From: Chloracidobacterium sp. UBA3360
GTDB taxonomy: Bacteria > Acidobacteriota > Blastocatellia > Pyrinomonadales > Pyrinomonadaceae
Assembly (NCBI GenBank): GCA_002360555.1
Contig: DEQS01000108.1
Span: 1 to 11,430 of the forward strand
DNA length: 11,430 nucleotides
Direction of reading: 5' to 3'
Shown here piece after piece: positions 1-6,603 of this stretch (positions are counted from its first letter, which is position 1; the number at the start of each line of letters is the position of its first letter). The notes below the pieces were generated by a model that was not told the DNA's origin, did no database searches, and saw only the letters and a list, made by a program, of their open reading frames with translations. Made by a program: the position numbers and the translations under genes.

Positions 1-6
1 GATAAA

Positions 7-489
7 ATGTGCTCGGCCTGCGGCACCGAATCAACCGACGACTCGAGATTTTGCCGGCGATGCGGGGCTAAAATGAGTGTCGAATCAAACGAACTCGAAT
101 TACTCAGAATGTCCGCGGAGATCCGTGCCGGGCACACATCTGTGGTATCCACGTTTATCGCGTCGCTTGCGGGATTTGGTGTCACGGGTGCGGCATTGAT
201 CTGGATGCTGACAACAGGTACCTTCGTAAAAGGGATCGGCACGCTTGTGGTGATTGGCCTAGCACTAAATTTCCTGAGCCTGATATTCGTCGGTTTTGGT
301 TGGAACCGAGTCAGCCGTTCGCTCAGCCGGCCAAATTCTCCGGACGAACTAAATGCTGAGCCTGTCGCGCCGCTACTCTTTCCCGTTGACTCACAGCCGC
401 CAACGCCGGTCGGTTCTGTTACTGAACGCACGACAAATCTACTGAGCATTGACCATGATCCCGGAAAAACGGGAGAGTTTCCAAATTAG
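7..489 (+). CDS. Zinc-ribbon protein with two membrane helices
   Basis: The protein opens with a small zinc ribbon: Cys2, Cys5, Cys16 and Cys19 form two CxxC knuckles ten residues apart, ending CRRCG. A charged linker follows, then two hydrophobic segments at about residues 46-68 and 77-98, and a Pro/Ser-rich tail of about 60 residues. The tail contains SVTERTTNLL near its end, a kind of motif I associate with similar membrane zinc-ribbon proteins of Acidobacteriota; that is recollection, not a search result. Likely topology is an N-terminal ribbon and a C-terminal tail on the same side of the inner membrane. Only six bases precede this ATG and they are in frame (Asp-Lys), with no Shine-Dalgarno visible, so the true start may lie upstream of the window. 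It sits 14 bases before the SpoIIM-family gene and is probably co-transcribed with it. Function unknown. Confidence 0.75.
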   Translation: MCSACGTESTDDSRFCRRCGAKMSVESNELELLRMSAEIRAGHTSVVSTFIASLAGFGVTGAALIWMLTTGTFVKGIGTLVVIGLALNFLSLIFVGFGWNRVSRSLSRPNSPDELNAEPVAPLLFPVDSQPPTPVGSVTERTTNLLSIDHDPGKTGEFPN

Positions 490-503
490 ATCGCCCGAAA
501 AAT

Positions 504-1469
504 GTGAATCGATTTCTCGATCAAAACAAAGATAACTGGCAGCGGCTCGAGGATCTGCTATCGATGCAACACGGCACGGGCTTGCGTGGTTTGTCGCGGA
601 TGGAAGTCCGCGAATTTGGCGAGCTTTACCGCCGTGCGGCCTCAGATCTCGCCATTGCCCGTGCCGAGACCCGCGACCCAAAACTCATAAATTACCTCAA
701 CAGCCTCGTAATTCGTGCCCACGGCCGCATCTACCGGGCCGAGAGCCAGGGAGCAAACCTGATCTGGAAATTTTTTGCCGAGGATTTCCCGCAGACGTTT
801 CGCCGCAACTCGCGGTATATGATGCTGGCGTTCGGTGTCTTTGCTAGTTTTGTTTTATTCGGTTTTATCGCAACGTGGATCGACACTGATTTCACTCATT
901 TTGTCATGCTATCGGGCATTACCGAGGAGATCAATTCCAACAACCAATGGTGGAAGGGGCTCAATGACGCTAACCAGATCGGGGCGACGCATATTCTCTC
1001 AAACAATATACTCGTTACCTTTCGCGTTTTTGCGATGGGCGCATTTTTCGGGATCGGGGCATTTTACGATCTGGCCTTCGAAGGGGCACGATTGGGGAGC
1101 GTCTTTGCGGCGTGCTATAAGCTAAATCCACCATTTGGCAATGCTCTTGCAAGCTTTGTCGTTGGCCATGGCGTGATCGAACTTTCGACCATCTTTTTCT
1201 GCGGCGGTGCCGGAATGATGATCGGCTACGCGATGATAAACCCGGGCGATCTGACACGCAGCCAAGCCCTAAAGAAAAAGGGAATTGAGGCTGCTCGTAT
1301 TGTGATAGGGTGTGCTTGCTTTCTTGTCATCGCAGGCACGATCGAGGGATTTCTTTCACCTTCAGATATGCCAGCCATCGTTAAGATCGCGACCGGCGTC
1401 GGCACAGGTCTAGCAATGTATTCGTATCTGTTTTTTGCCGGGCGGACACTGTCCGAACCGCCTGCGTGA
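504..1469 (+). CDS. Stage II sporulation protein M (SpoIIM) family membrane protein
   Basis: A 321-residue multi-pass membrane protein of the SpoIIM/DUF95 family. A soluble helical N-terminus (1-90) leads to FFAEDFPQTFRR and a membrane core with hydrophobic segments at about 106-125, 166-190, 212-243, 262-283 and 292-312. Family landmarks are SNNILVTFRVFAMGAFFGIG (166-185), the GHGVIEL box (221-227) and AGTIEGFLSPS (277-287). In endospore formers SpoIIM works in forespore engulfment with SpoIID and SpoIIP. In non-sporulating bacteria the family is common and uncharacterised, often near RDD, DUF58 and MoxR genes, so no sporulation role should be assumed. The start is a GTG at 504; the nearby ATG at 502 runs straight into TGA. 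No Shine-Dalgarno is evident, so translation probably depends on coupling to the upstream gene. It ends only 8 bases from the convergent racemase-like gene. Confidence 0.9.
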   Translation: MNRFLDQNKDNWQRLEDLLSMQHGTGLRGLSRMEVREFGELYRRAASDLAIARAETRDPKLINYLNSLVIRAHGRIYRAESQGANLIWKFFAEDFPQTFRRNSRYMMLAFGVFASFVLFGFIATWIDTDFTHFVMLSGITEEINSNNQWWKGLNDANQIGATHILSNNILVTFRVFAMGAFFGIGAFYDLAFEGARLGSVFAACYKLNPPFGNALASFVVGHGVIELSTIFFCGGAGMMIGYAMINPGDLTRSQALKKKGIEAARIVIGCACFLVIAGTIEGFLSPSDMPAIVKIATGVGTGLAMYSYLFFAGRTLSEPPA

Positions 1470-1477
1470 GTGGGCGG

Positions 1478-2230
1478 TCAGTTGGCTAAATCTAATTTCG
1501 TTGCTTTACCGATCTCGACTCCAAAAGCATTTCTCGCCGCCCTCTTCATCGCTGTAGCATCGCCTGTTGTTAGAAACACATCCTTGTCGTCTCCTGCAAA
1601 CTTCCATTTACCAACCTTTTTAACCAAATCCTCAGCCGGATCGACGAGTTTGGTCTTAGCTGAAACATATTGCTGAATGACAGGTGCGATCGCCGGATAA
1701 TGTGTACATGCAAGCAGGATGTGCGAGCAGTTTTTGAGCGGCGCGAGGATGCGTTTACATTCGTCGTGCAGTTTGTCAGATGACACATCACCGCTCTCGA
1801 TCAACCCCGATATTGGCTGAGCGATCCGTTGTTTGACACCGATATTTTTTCCGGTAAATCCCCTACGATACACGCCCGAGACAACAGTCCGCCGTCCACC
1901 GATCAGGCCAAGGTTTTTTGGTTTGAGTTTCGTTATGGTTTCCACGGCGCTGTCGATCACACCCTCGACAGGGATTCCGTGATCGGTCAAAAACGGGATT
2001 GCGGTGCTTGCGGCGTTGCAGCCGATCAAAACGTGTGTGACTCCGCGCGTCTTTAGAAATGAGATGACAGCATTGAGCCTCGCGACCAGTTCGGGGCGGG
2101 CCATCTTGCCATAAGGTGTTACGCCGGTGTCCGAAAAATATGTGACCGGCACAGGGCCAAGGCGTTCTCGTATCAGCTTATATATGCTGACGCCGCCGAT
2201 GCCCCAGTCGATAATTCCGAGACGTTTCAT
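1478..2230 (-). CDS. Divergent glutamate racemase-like protein (Asp/Glu racemase family)
   Basis: A 250-residue member of the family of MurI, which interconverts L- and D-glutamate for peptidoglycan using two cysteines. The fold landmarks are present: IDWGIGG at 7-13, YFSDTGVTPYG at 31-41, the first catalytic Cys71 in GCNAAS, IESG at 144-147, and the second catalytic Cys175 with His177 in ACTHYP. Several normally fixed positions differ. The usual DSG is Asp8-Trp9-Gly10, the usual CNT is Cys71-Asn72-Ala73, and the usual GVIEPG loop reads GVIDSA. The replaced Ser and Thr contact substrate in MurI, so substrate or activity may differ although both cysteines remain. Its ATG overlaps the stop of the upstream gene by one base (TAATG), so it is translationally coupled to the methyltransferase fusion. 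It could be the housekeeping MurI of a divergent lineage, or a paralogue acting on another small acid. Confidence 0.8.
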   Translation of the reverse strand: MKRLGIIDWGIGGVSIYKLIRERLGPVPVTYFSDTGVTPYGKMARPELVARLNAVISFLKTRGVTHVLIGCNAASTAIPFLTDHGIPVEGVIDSAVETITKLKPKNLGLIGGRRTVVSGVYRRGFTGKNIGVKQRIAQPISGLIESGDVSSDKLHDECKRILAPLKNCSHILLACTHYPAIAPVIQQYVSAKTKLVDPAEDLVKKVGKWKFAGDDKDVFLTTGDATAMKRAARNAFGVEIGKATKLDLAN

Positions 2231-3540
2231 TACGGGTAAGAAAGTTTGACCTCGATACCGTTCTCGACCGGGCCGCTGTCAAAGGCGACGATCCGCGAAT
2301 GCCACGCCATGTTTAGTATCTCCATCTTTTGCCCCGGAAAGCGGCTTTCGAGATACCATTTCATTTCGTGCTCGGAGCGGATCGGGTTGTACTCGACCAT
2401 CTTCTTCCAGTCGGGATGCGAGACGAGTTTTTGCAAGGCGGCGTTAAACTGAGCGTTTGCTTTCTGGCCGCGCATCGTCTTGAGCTTGTCGCCGAGAACA
2501 CGTGGATATTCGCCGATCGCGACCGGAACCGTAACCATATCAATAATTAAAAACTTGCCGCCGGGCCGCATTACGCGCTTGATCTCGGCAAGCAGCGGGT
2601 CCCAATCGAGATATCTAAACGACATCAGCGATGTGACCACGTCAAACGAATTGTCCGGAAACGGCAATACCGGGCCGTTGATCTTTGTAAAATTTAGTTG
2701 CTTGTTCGCGGCGTTTTTGATCTTTGCCCGCTCGATGATCCCGGCAGATTCGTCAACGCCGTGACCCGAATTTATCCGATCGCTCAGAGCATACAGCAGC
2801 GCTCCATTGCCGCAGCCGATGTCTAGCATGTCAAATTTACCGGCGGGCAGATGCTCACCCAACCATCGCCACTCGTCTTTGCGAACGCGGATATCGACAA
2901 ATGCCGCATCGTAAAGCTCTGCTACGTGGTCATACGAAGTATCACCATCCGGCGGTCGCGGTTCAAATCGTTTCATCTCCTCGGCGGGCATAAATCCGAG
3001 CCGCTTTTTTGCCGAAGCGAGCACGCCGTGCGATTTACGGCCTTTGCAGCCGATTGTGTAGAGTTTGCCGTCGGCTTTGTCACCGGCGGAAATATATTTT
3101 TCCTTGCTGCGGGAAAAGGTGGTGTACCAGAAAAATCCGTATGTCGGGACGTTAAATGTCCGTGCAAAAAAAGGTGCAAACCAGCGTGCCGAGCGGCAGC
3201 AAAAAAAGTATGCGGACGCATCGTCGGCAAATGGTAGTTCCATCTGCTCCCATTCGTATGGCGAAAATTGCTCGGGAAAAGCGACGGTTCCGTACATCGG
3301 CCCATACATGCCCGAGTGCCCGACAAAGTGAAATTCCTTTATCCGCTTTCCGGCTTGCCTGATCTCGTCGATGGCTTTTAGCACGTCAAGCTTGCTTTCG
3401 ACAGCTTGGGTAATGATCTCACCGTCGAATCCGCCCTGCCGTTTTTCGTCGGCAAGGGTTTGAGCTACAACGGGGAATTGGTGTCCACCTAGGCGGTATT
3501 TGGTGGTGTAAATTATTAGTATTACGTTGGTTTTCGGCAT
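2230..3540 (-). CDS. Putative Cys/His hydrolase-like domain fused to SAM-dependent methyltransferase
   Basis: A 436-residue two-domain protein. The C-terminal part (about 200-420) is a class I methyltransferase. It has motif I LDIGCGNGALL at 239-249, the acidic post-I residue Asp263 in GHGVDES, FPDNSFDVVTSLMSF at 294-308, and the MRPGGKFLIIDM strand-turn at 324-335, close to the UbiE/Methyltransf_11 type. The N-terminal part (1-190) is not a methyltransferase. It starts with a beta strand (NVILIIYTTKY), has HFVGHSG with His75, and later AYFFCCRSA with Cys114/Cys115 on a strand end. This spacing resembles the His...Cys dyad of caspase-fold (C14/CHAT-like) enzymes, but I infer the relationship from pattern only. 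There is no signal peptide, so it is cytoplasmic. The substrate is unknown. The start has no Shine-Dalgarno; a -10-like box lies 8 bases upstream. It is the first gene of a two-gene unit with the racemase-like gene. Confidence 0.82.
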   Translation of the reverse strand: MPKTNVILIIYTTKYRLGGHQFPVVAQTLADEKRQGGFDGEIITQAVESKLDVLKAIDEIRQAGKRIKEFHFVGHSGMYGPMYGTVAFPEQFSPYEWEQMELPFADDASAYFFCCRSARWFAPFFARTFNVPTYGFFWYTTFSRSKEKYISAGDKADGKLYTIGCKGRKSHGVLASAKKRLGFMPAEEMKRFEPRPPDGDTSYDHVAELYDAAFVDIRVRKDEWRWLGEHLPAGKFDMLDIGCGNGALLYALSDRINSGHGVDESAGIIERAKIKNAANKQLNFTKINGPVLPFPDNSFDVVTSLMSFRYLDWDPLLAEIKRVMRPGGKFLIIDMVTVPVAIGEYPRVLGDKLKTMRGQKANAQFNAALQKLVSHPDWKKMVEYNPIRSEHEMKWYLESRFPGQKMEILNMAWHSRIVAFDSGPVENGIEVKLSYP

Positions 3541-3548
3541 TTCTGTTA

Positions 3549-3576
3549 GTTATAAAATAAGTGTTTTTAACCGCAA
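3549..3576 (-). promoter_or_regulatory. Candidate promoter of the methyltransferase-fusion gene
   Basis: Read on the minus strand, TTGCGG (3576-3571) and TATAAC (3554-3549) are separated by 16 bases, a reasonable sigma-70-like pair. Only 8 bases separate the -10 box from the ATG at 3540, so a transcript from here would have almost no leader. This matches the absence of a Shine-Dalgarno sequence. Confidence 0.35.
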
Positions 3577-3583
3577 AGAAAAG

Positions 3584-3616
3584 CACCGCCGATGTCTTTC
3601 GACTTTGTCGGCGGTG
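3584..3616 (-). terminator. Hairpin terminator after the outer membrane protein gene
   Basis: A perfect 9-bp stem, CACCGCCGA at 3584-3592 and TCGGCGGTG at 3608-3616, encloses a 15-base loop. On the minus strand it is followed by CTTTTCTTTG, a usable U-rich tract. It lies 30 bases beyond the stop of the outer membrane protein gene at 3646 and would separate that transcript from the methyltransferase-fusion gene. Confidence 0.75.
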
Positions 3617-3645
3617 GTTTTACTCAACGTGATTATCGGCCCATT

Positions 3646-4554
3646 TTAGAAATGGTAATTGATGCCAAAACGGACGTTGTTTGTCCTGACGTCTGACGAG
3701 TGTGTGAACACGTTTGTTGCATATGCAGTTGACGGTCCGGGTATGAACGAAGCCGTTCGTCCTAATGACGCGATGGTGGAAACTGATGTCGCATTCAGAT
3801 TTGTACTGCTGACATCTGTGTTGCCAAAATCGGCATACAGGTACTCGCCCTTAAACGACCAATTGGTGCCTACCTTAAATTCAGCTCCGCCGCCGAGCGT
3901 CCAGCCTGCTTTGTTCTTTTTGAAAGCAGCACTCTCGGTCGCGTTGCCGTAAGTGTCGGTGAACGTCGCCGCATAATTCACGTCCGTTACGGCCAAGCCG
4001 CCGGTACCGTAGATCATCGCATTTCCAACGGCAACGCCGACACGCGGACGTGCTGTTAACAGCCAGCGGGTTTTGGTCGCCTGGTTGATGGTAAAACGTG
4101 CCGGGCTACAGCACGGATATGTCGTGCCGGAAGAGACGCCTTCATTTGCATTCATTGCTCCAAAATCCAATTCGGCACCGACGACCAATGCGCCGGTTTG
4201 ATGGTTATAGCCAAATGTTCCGCCGCCGGTAAAGCCGTTAGGCTTGATCTTTTGAACGCCAGCCGTGTTGATCGCGGTCACGCTTGTCTGCGCAAAATAT
4301 CCGGTTGACGAATAGATGGTCGAGGTCGTGACATTTGAGCGGTTGAACGTGCCGCCGCCGTATACTCCGACGTACCAGCCTTTCCACGTCTCGCTGTCAG
4401 ATGCGGCACGAACGGGTGCAGTCGATGCTCCCGAGTTGTCCGCAGTTGCGGGTGTCTGAGCGTTTATTACAAGTGAGCTTGCGGTAATGGTGAGGAGCAC
4501 GGCCATTGACGCGGACGCGATCCCGATAACGAGGTTTTTGTAGTTAAATTTCAT
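3646..4554 (-). CDS. Outer membrane beta-barrel protein (Omp25/31-like porin family)
   Basis: A 302-residue exported barrel protein. An N-terminal signal peptide (Lys-rich start, hydrophobic core about 8-30) probably ends at INA|Q, residue 32. An Ala/Ser/Thr-rich linker leads to TWKGWYVGVYGGGTFN (57-71), the opening strand typical of Omp25/Omp31-type 8-stranded barrels. Further landmarks are AGWTLGGGAEFKVG, NWSFKGEYLYADFG and the terminal strand NVRFGINYHF, whose C-terminal Phe is the usual BAM recognition signal. Extracellular loops are long and Ser/Thr/Ala-rich, with a Cys-Cys pair (YPCCSP) that could form a disulfide. A strong Shine-Dalgarno (AAGGAG on the minus strand at 4568-4563) sits 8 bases before the ATG, with an inverted repeat directly upstream. 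The gene is monocistronic with its own terminator. Role presumably structural or pore-forming in the outer membrane. Confidence 0.88.
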   Translation of the reverse strand: MKFNYKNLVIGIASASMAVLLTITASSLVINAQTPATADNSGASTAPVRAASDSETWKGWYVGVYGGGTFNRSNVTTSTIYSSTGYFAQTSVTAINTAGVQKIKPNGFTGGGTFGYNHQTGALVVGAELDFGAMNANEGVSSGTTYPCCSPARFTINQATKTRWLLTARPRVGVAVGNAMIYGTGGLAVTDVNYAATFTDTYGNATESAAFKKNKAGWTLGGGAEFKVGTNWSFKGEYLYADFGNTDVSSTNLNATSVSTIASLGRTASFIPGPSTAYATNVFTHSSDVRTNNVRFGINYHF

Positions 4555-4569
4555 TTTGATTTCTCCTTA

Positions 4570-4617
4570 GTTCATGGCCGTAAAAGCGGCCGGTATTACT
4601 TTATTCAGGCCATGAAC
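4570..4617 (-). promoter_or_regulatory. Inverted repeat in the leader of the outer membrane protein gene
   Basis: GTTCATGGCC at 4570-4579 and GGCCATGAAC at 4608-4617 are perfect 10-base inverted repeats. A second small stem, GGCCG (4576-4580) with CGGCC (4587-4591), overlaps the first arm and so is mutually exclusive with the long stem. The structure lies directly against the Shine-Dalgarno at 4563-4568, so in mRNA it could alter ribosome access; as DNA it could be an operator. Confidence 0.45.
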
Positions 4618-4623
4618 GGCCGT

Positions 4624-4717
4624 CCTAACCCTAGTCACAGCAACAGATATCCTGTCGCCGGACAATAATTATCCGTGCCCGCCTGAGCTCCAAGCAGGTA
4701 ACGCCAACGCGGCGTTG
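4624..4717. repeat. Diverged intergenic repeat, copy A
   Basis: Its left end CCTAACCCTAGTC (4624-4636) matches CCTAACGCTAGTC at 9073-9085 in 12 of 13 bases. Its right end ACGCGGCGTTG (4707-4717) is identical to 9147-9157. The two ends lie in the same order and at similar distance (94 versus 85 bases overall) in both places, while the middle is not clearly alignable. Confidence 0.4.
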
Positions 4718-4750
4718 TTTCGGTTTCGTTAGTTGAACGCTAGGAGATAG

Positions 4751-4780
4751 AAATCTTGCTTAGATCAGCAAGATTTTTTT
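4751..4780 (+). terminator. Intrinsic terminator on the plus strand
   Basis: A perfect 10-bp stem, AAATCTTGCT (4751-4760) and AGCAAGATTT (4767-4776), has a 6-base loop and runs into seven consecutive T on the plus strand (4774-4780). It reads as a strong terminator for plus-strand transcripts, yet both neighbouring genes are on the minus strand. On the minus strand the stem is followed only by CTATC, so it would be a weaker terminator for the radical SAM gene that ends 25 bases away. Confidence 0.65.
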
Positions 4781-4804
4781 GAGGAAAGCTATTGTTTTCC
4801 GTGA

Positions 4805-6553
4805 TTAGACCGTCTCACCGTGCTTCACACGGTCGATCCGATGCACCTTATCGAGGTAACTTTGGGCGGCCACGGTCTTGAAAATATCGCGCTCTTCTTC
4901 GTGGTCGGTGACCGGTTCGAGAGCGGTGTCCATATAGTCTAGACGGGCAGGGTCATGTTTGATGCGTCTATAAATTAGCCGCATTCGGAGGAAAAGAGCG
5001 GCCCATTGCAAATGCTTGCTAACCGTTTCGGCAGCATAACGTGGATAGAAAATAAGCGGGTTTTCGATCGGCATTCCGCTGCGTCGATTTTTGCGTGACT
5101 TGATACGAATAAATCCGCCCTCAAGCGGATGGATCGCTTCGATCTCATGACACCCTTTGAACCAAGTCACAAAAAACAGCATTTTGCCGGGGCTTGTGCC
5201 GGTGGCGGCCGCACGGCGGATGATCGTCTCGGCATGTTCGAGCGAATAGTATTTTTCCCACGCGGCTGCGTATGCCTCTTCCCATTCCTGCTTAGACATC
5301 TGCGAATGAGCAGTGGTGACGTGGGTGACGTCGTACTTGTTCAGGTCGGGGTCCATTTCAACGCCAGCTTCGTGAAGTTTTTTGTGATCCTCTGAGCCAG
5401 GTAAAGGCGTCAGGCAAAAGAATTCGAGCAGATCGATCGGCAGTTCACGCTGGATGATCCCGATGTCACGCAAAATGCTTTCTTTCGTGTCGCTAGGAAA
5501 TCCCAAAATATATCCACAGCAGATCACCATCCCAACATGTTTCCATTGGAGCAGCATCTTGCGATATTCGATCAGTTTGTTTTGCTGTTTTCTGGCACCG
5601 AGAAGTGTTTCGGGGTTGATATTCTCAAGGCCGATAAACACGCGTTTGACGCCGGCACGAGCCGATTTCTCAATAAAATTGGGCAGATGGTGACACTGTG
5701 TATCGACCTGTATGCTGAATTTGATATTGAGCTTTTCGACTTCGCGAAGGTGGATCAGACGGTCGAGGATCGCTTCCCAATCTTTGTTTCGGGCAAAATT
5801 GTCGTCGGTGATAAAAAATGAATGCAGACCCTGCTCGACATTTTCGCGCACGATCCTCTCGATATCGTCGGGCGAACGCCGTCGCGAAACGCGTCCCTGC
5901 ACATTAATAATCGTGCAAAACGAACACGCATAAGGACAACCTCGTCCGGCATCAAAACTGGTCGTAGACCCGATCGTCCGTCGGACGCGTCCCGCCGGCA
6001 GAATGGGCGTGGCGACACCACCGATATTCGGCAAGTCGTCCATAAAATTGTAAAGCGGCTTAAGCTCGCCGTTCCAGGCGTCAAGCAGCACTTGGCCCAG
6101 ACGGCCCTCGGCCTCGCCCGCAAACAGGCTGATGCCCATGTCTGTAGCACGCGCAACTTGAGGATCGCGTTCCTTGAGCATCGCGATGGTTCCCGAAACG
6201 TGAAAGCCTCCGACCGCGACGGCGATGCCGCGTGCACGAAGCGGAGCAGCAATATCGAGAGCACGTGGAAATTGATTAGATTGCACACCGACGAGCATCA
6301 CCATTCCGCCGTCGGCACTTTCAATTAGCTTTGCGATCTGGGTTAAATTGATGCGCGAATTTGTCTCGTCAAAAGAGTGGATCTCGATGCTAACGTCTTC
6401 GCCAAGCAACTTCTGCTCCGCACACTCATCCGCTAGCCCGTGCAGTACGGCAAGCGAATTCGACGGCATCGCCGAGCGAAACCACTGTATGACATAGCCG
6501 TCATCGTCGTAATGCGACGGCTTGATCAGAACTAATACGAAGCGTTTTTTCAT
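4805..6553 (-). CDS. B12-binding-domain radical SAM protein, function unknown
   Basis: A 582-residue protein with the layout of cobalamin-type radical SAM enzymes. The N-terminal alpha/beta domain (about 1-160) includes AVAVGGFHVSG (111-121), the usual GG-x-H turn of B12-binding domains; the canonical DxHxxG cobalamin ligand motif is not evident. The radical SAM core (about 195-400) has the cluster motif Cys206-x3-Cys210-x2-Cys213 in GRGCPYACSFC, ITDDNF (248-253), FIGLEN (306-311), GYILGFPSDT (347-356) and TPLPGSEDH (382-390). Such enzymes cleave S-adenosylmethionine with a [4Fe-4S] cluster; relatives do methylations, cyclisations and ring closures in chlorophyll, hopanoid and natural-product pathways. 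A C-terminal extension of about 180 residues is rich in basic and aromatic residues and is not recognised. It starts 50 bases after the DUF58 gene ends. No nearby pathway genes identify the substrate. Confidence 0.88.
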   Translation of the reverse strand: MKKRFVLVLIKPSHYDDDGYVIQWFRSAMPSNSLAVLHGLADECAEQKLLGEDVSIEIHSFDETNSRINLTQIAKLIESADGGMVMLVGVQSNQFPRALDIAAPLRARGIAVAVGGFHVSGTIAMLKERDPQVARATDMGISLFAGEAEGRLGQVLLDAWNGELKPLYNFMDDLPNIGGVATPILPAGRVRRTIGSTTSFDAGRGCPYACSFCTIINVQGRVSRRRSPDDIERIVRENVEQGLHSFFITDDNFARNKDWEAILDRLIHLREVEKLNIKFSIQVDTQCHHLPNFIEKSARAGVKRVFIGLENINPETLLGARKQQNKLIEYRKMLLQWKHVGMVICCGYILGFPSDTKESILRDIGIIQRELPIDLLEFFCLTPLPGSEDHKKLHEAGVEMDPDLNKYDVTHVTTAHSQMSKQEWEEAYAAAWEKYYSLEHAETIIRRAAATGTSPGKMLFFVTWFKGCHEIEAIHPLEGGFIRIKSRKNRRSGMPIENPLIFYPRYAAETVSKHLQWAALFLRMRLIYRRIKHDPARLDYMDTALEPVTDHEEERDIFKTVAAQSYLDKVHRIDRVKHGETV

Positions 6554-6603
6554 CTACCGTTGTACGAAATTGTATAACACCGACATTTACAAGAGAAACA
6601 ATA

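Larger units (their letters stand above)
4618..4804. other. Intergenic region between radical SAM and outer membrane protein genes
   Basis: Together with the leader repeat this is a 250-base gene-free stretch. It should hold the promoter of the outer membrane protein gene, but I find no convincing -35/-10 pair; GGATAATTATTGTCC around 4660-4675 (minus strand) is the best AT-rich candidate. It contains a short hairpin AACGCC/GGCGTT (4700-4705, 4711-4716), the plus-strand terminator at 4751-4780, and a sequence shared with the 9073-9157 region. Confidence 0.5.

Noticed and set aside
504..1469. Evidence for endospore formation from a SpoIIM homologue
   Set aside because: The family is widespread in non-sporulating bacteria and no other sporulation gene is present.
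5755..6288. Open frame of 177 codons on the minus strand inside the radical SAM gene
   Set aside because: It lies in another frame of a gene with clear family motifs and its translation shows no domain character, only Arg/Ser/Cys-rich sequence typical of an out-of-frame reading.
5822..6328. Open frame of 168 codons on the plus strand opposite the radical SAM gene
   Set aside because: Antisense to a well-supported gene, with Arg/His-rich low-quality translation and no ribosome binding site.
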